A DNA stretch of 64,000 bases from Rhodocollybia butyracea (Eukaryota; Basidiomycota; Agaricomycetes; Agaricales; Omphalotaceae), in assembly GCA_015501585.1 (NCBI GenBank), contig JADNRY010000026.1, positions 1-64,000 on the forward strand, read 5' to 3'. The number at the start of each line of letters is the position of its first letter. Position 1 is the stretch's first letter. The translations under genes were made by a program, and so were the position numbers. Of this stretch, positions 63,388-64,000 are shown in pieces. The notes below the pieces were generated by a model that searched no databases, was not told where the DNA came from, and saw only the letters and a program-made list of their open reading frames with translations.

Positions 63388-64000
63388 GTGAAACTCTTGA
63401 CCAGTTCGTTGTCAGAACTTACCCTCAATTTTTGTGGCTTCCAGAGGTAAATTTGCTTGAATCTAGTCAATGTCGGTTACTGACTGCTTTCCAGTCCATA
63501 ATGCCCTTGAATTTGACAAGTCGCATCTCCTCTCCCTCACTGCACGTGCTTCCGCGAATAAGTATCACGTCGAACTACCAGAAATTCTTGATAACGATGG
63601 CGGCGCTGGAGAGATTGAGGAAACAATGATGTGGTTTGCATTGAGCCAGGTGAAGAGCAATGTTGAGGACCAAGCCGAACGCGAACGGACGCGCTCCAAC
63701 GGCTCAGAGAATGGTGCTCATAGGAGTCACCTCATAGAAACTCCCATTTGGATGAATAATGATTGGAGGCTTAGATGGATAAGGAGAATGGGACGACGCA
63801 AGTAAGTTGCTTTACCTATTTCTAACATACACTGAATGTATGTCGGTATAGGGCTCAAATACAAATATTGCTCTACTTTCTCATCCTTTCGCTTCCTGGA
63901 CCACAGCCTTTACACCCAGAATCTCCTGAAATGTTGTCCGTAAAGCGTAGGAAGAGACCACGAAAGAAGATTGCTCCTGTTGCAACTCCCTAAGATTGCC

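Larger units (their letters stand above)
61790..63959 (+). pseudogene. Sld3-like DNA replication regulator, exon interrupted by a TRIM element
   Basis: Sld3 loads Cdc45 at origins to activate the MCM helicase. Before the insertion, codons read LPYVLDLKPPIKWLSSQE and end FTDLNSE at 61911. After it, the same frame resumes TLDQFVVRTYPQFLWLPE, then an 18-20-nt gap that looks like a very short intron (about 63449-63468), then DCFPVHNALEFDKSHLL, LPEILDNDGGAGEIEETMMWFAL and WIRRMGRRK. A normal intron (about 63802-63851) leads to the last exon AQIQILLYFLILSLPGPQPL and a basic end, RRKRPRKK, with TAA at about 63951. The LYFL..SLPGP and basic tail resemble basidiomycete Sld3 as I remember it; this identification is by pattern only. 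N-terminal exons are not located. Confidence 0.5.

Noticed and set aside
1..64000. CRISPR array, bacterial operon or prophage
   Set aside because: Spliceosomal introns, eukaryotic gene families and LTR/Helitron/Plavaka elements exclude a prokaryotic source, and no regularly spaced direct-repeat array is present.

Overview
The window reads as nuclear DNA of a filamentous basidiomycete, most likely an Agaricomycete. The evidence is short (about 45-75 nt) GT-AG introns in nearly every gene, a NACHT-type protein carrying the NGGSF-type N-terminal tag typical of mushroom genomes, a Plavaka transposase, a Helitron with the Rep-helicase architecture of Agaricomycetes, and a Tet-like 2OG-Fe(II) dioxygenase. 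This is an accessory, transposon-battered region: only a few genes read open from end to end, and most are interrupted by insertions, single-base frameshifts or nonsense codons.

Layout. 0.7-0.9 kb: a short non-LTR-like insertion with a TTCC tail. 0.9-1.9 kb: a rearranged copy of a cation exchanger gene. 2.2-3.3 kb (-): a Ser/Thr-rich single-pass membrane protein. 3.9-8.3 kb (+): the fullest copy of the Vnx1/CAX-type cation/H+ exchanger, with many frameshifts. 9.5-11.9 kb (+): a NACHT NTPase gene cut by a 231-bp solo LTR. 13.3-16.8 kb: a foldback element with a nested LTR-like insertion, then a third exchanger fragment split by a 2.3-kb TG..CA insertion. 16.8-17.4 kb: an unrecognised coding remnant. 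18.5-21.0 kb (-): a Lys-rich and Asn/Gly-repeat protein gene with nonsense codons. 22.0-23.8 kb (-): fragments of SPT16 and CDC48 joined together. 24.3-25.9 kb (-): an intact F-box-like gene. 26.35-28.1 kb (-): a Tet-like dioxygenase gene. 30.4-30.8 kb (-): a RecQ-like helicase scrap. 31.5-34.6 kb (-): a Plavaka transposase. 37.8-43.8 kb (+): a decayed Helitron, followed at 44.0-46.0 kb by another decayed gene. 49.7-55.3 kb (+): three F-box-like paralogues in tandem. 59.0-60.1 kb (-): a Cys-cluster/coiled-coil protein. 61.8-63.96 kb (+): an Sld3-like replication gene whose exon is interrupted by a miniature LTR retrotransposon (TRIM).

The most informative signals are structural. Five LTR-type insertions are proposed: three have exact 5-bp target duplications that heal the host sequence when removed (GCAAA, CCTTC, GTGAA), one has a 4/5 duplication, and one is only a TATA-bearing LTR-like tract. 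Repeated in-frame TGA stops sit where CGA (Arg) is the simplest ancestor, in four unrelated loci, which looks like CpG-to-TpG decay of methylated DNA; a Tet-like dioxygenase and a Plavaka element lie in the same window. Many one-base indels could be real decay or residual assembly error, and raw reads are needed to tell these apart.
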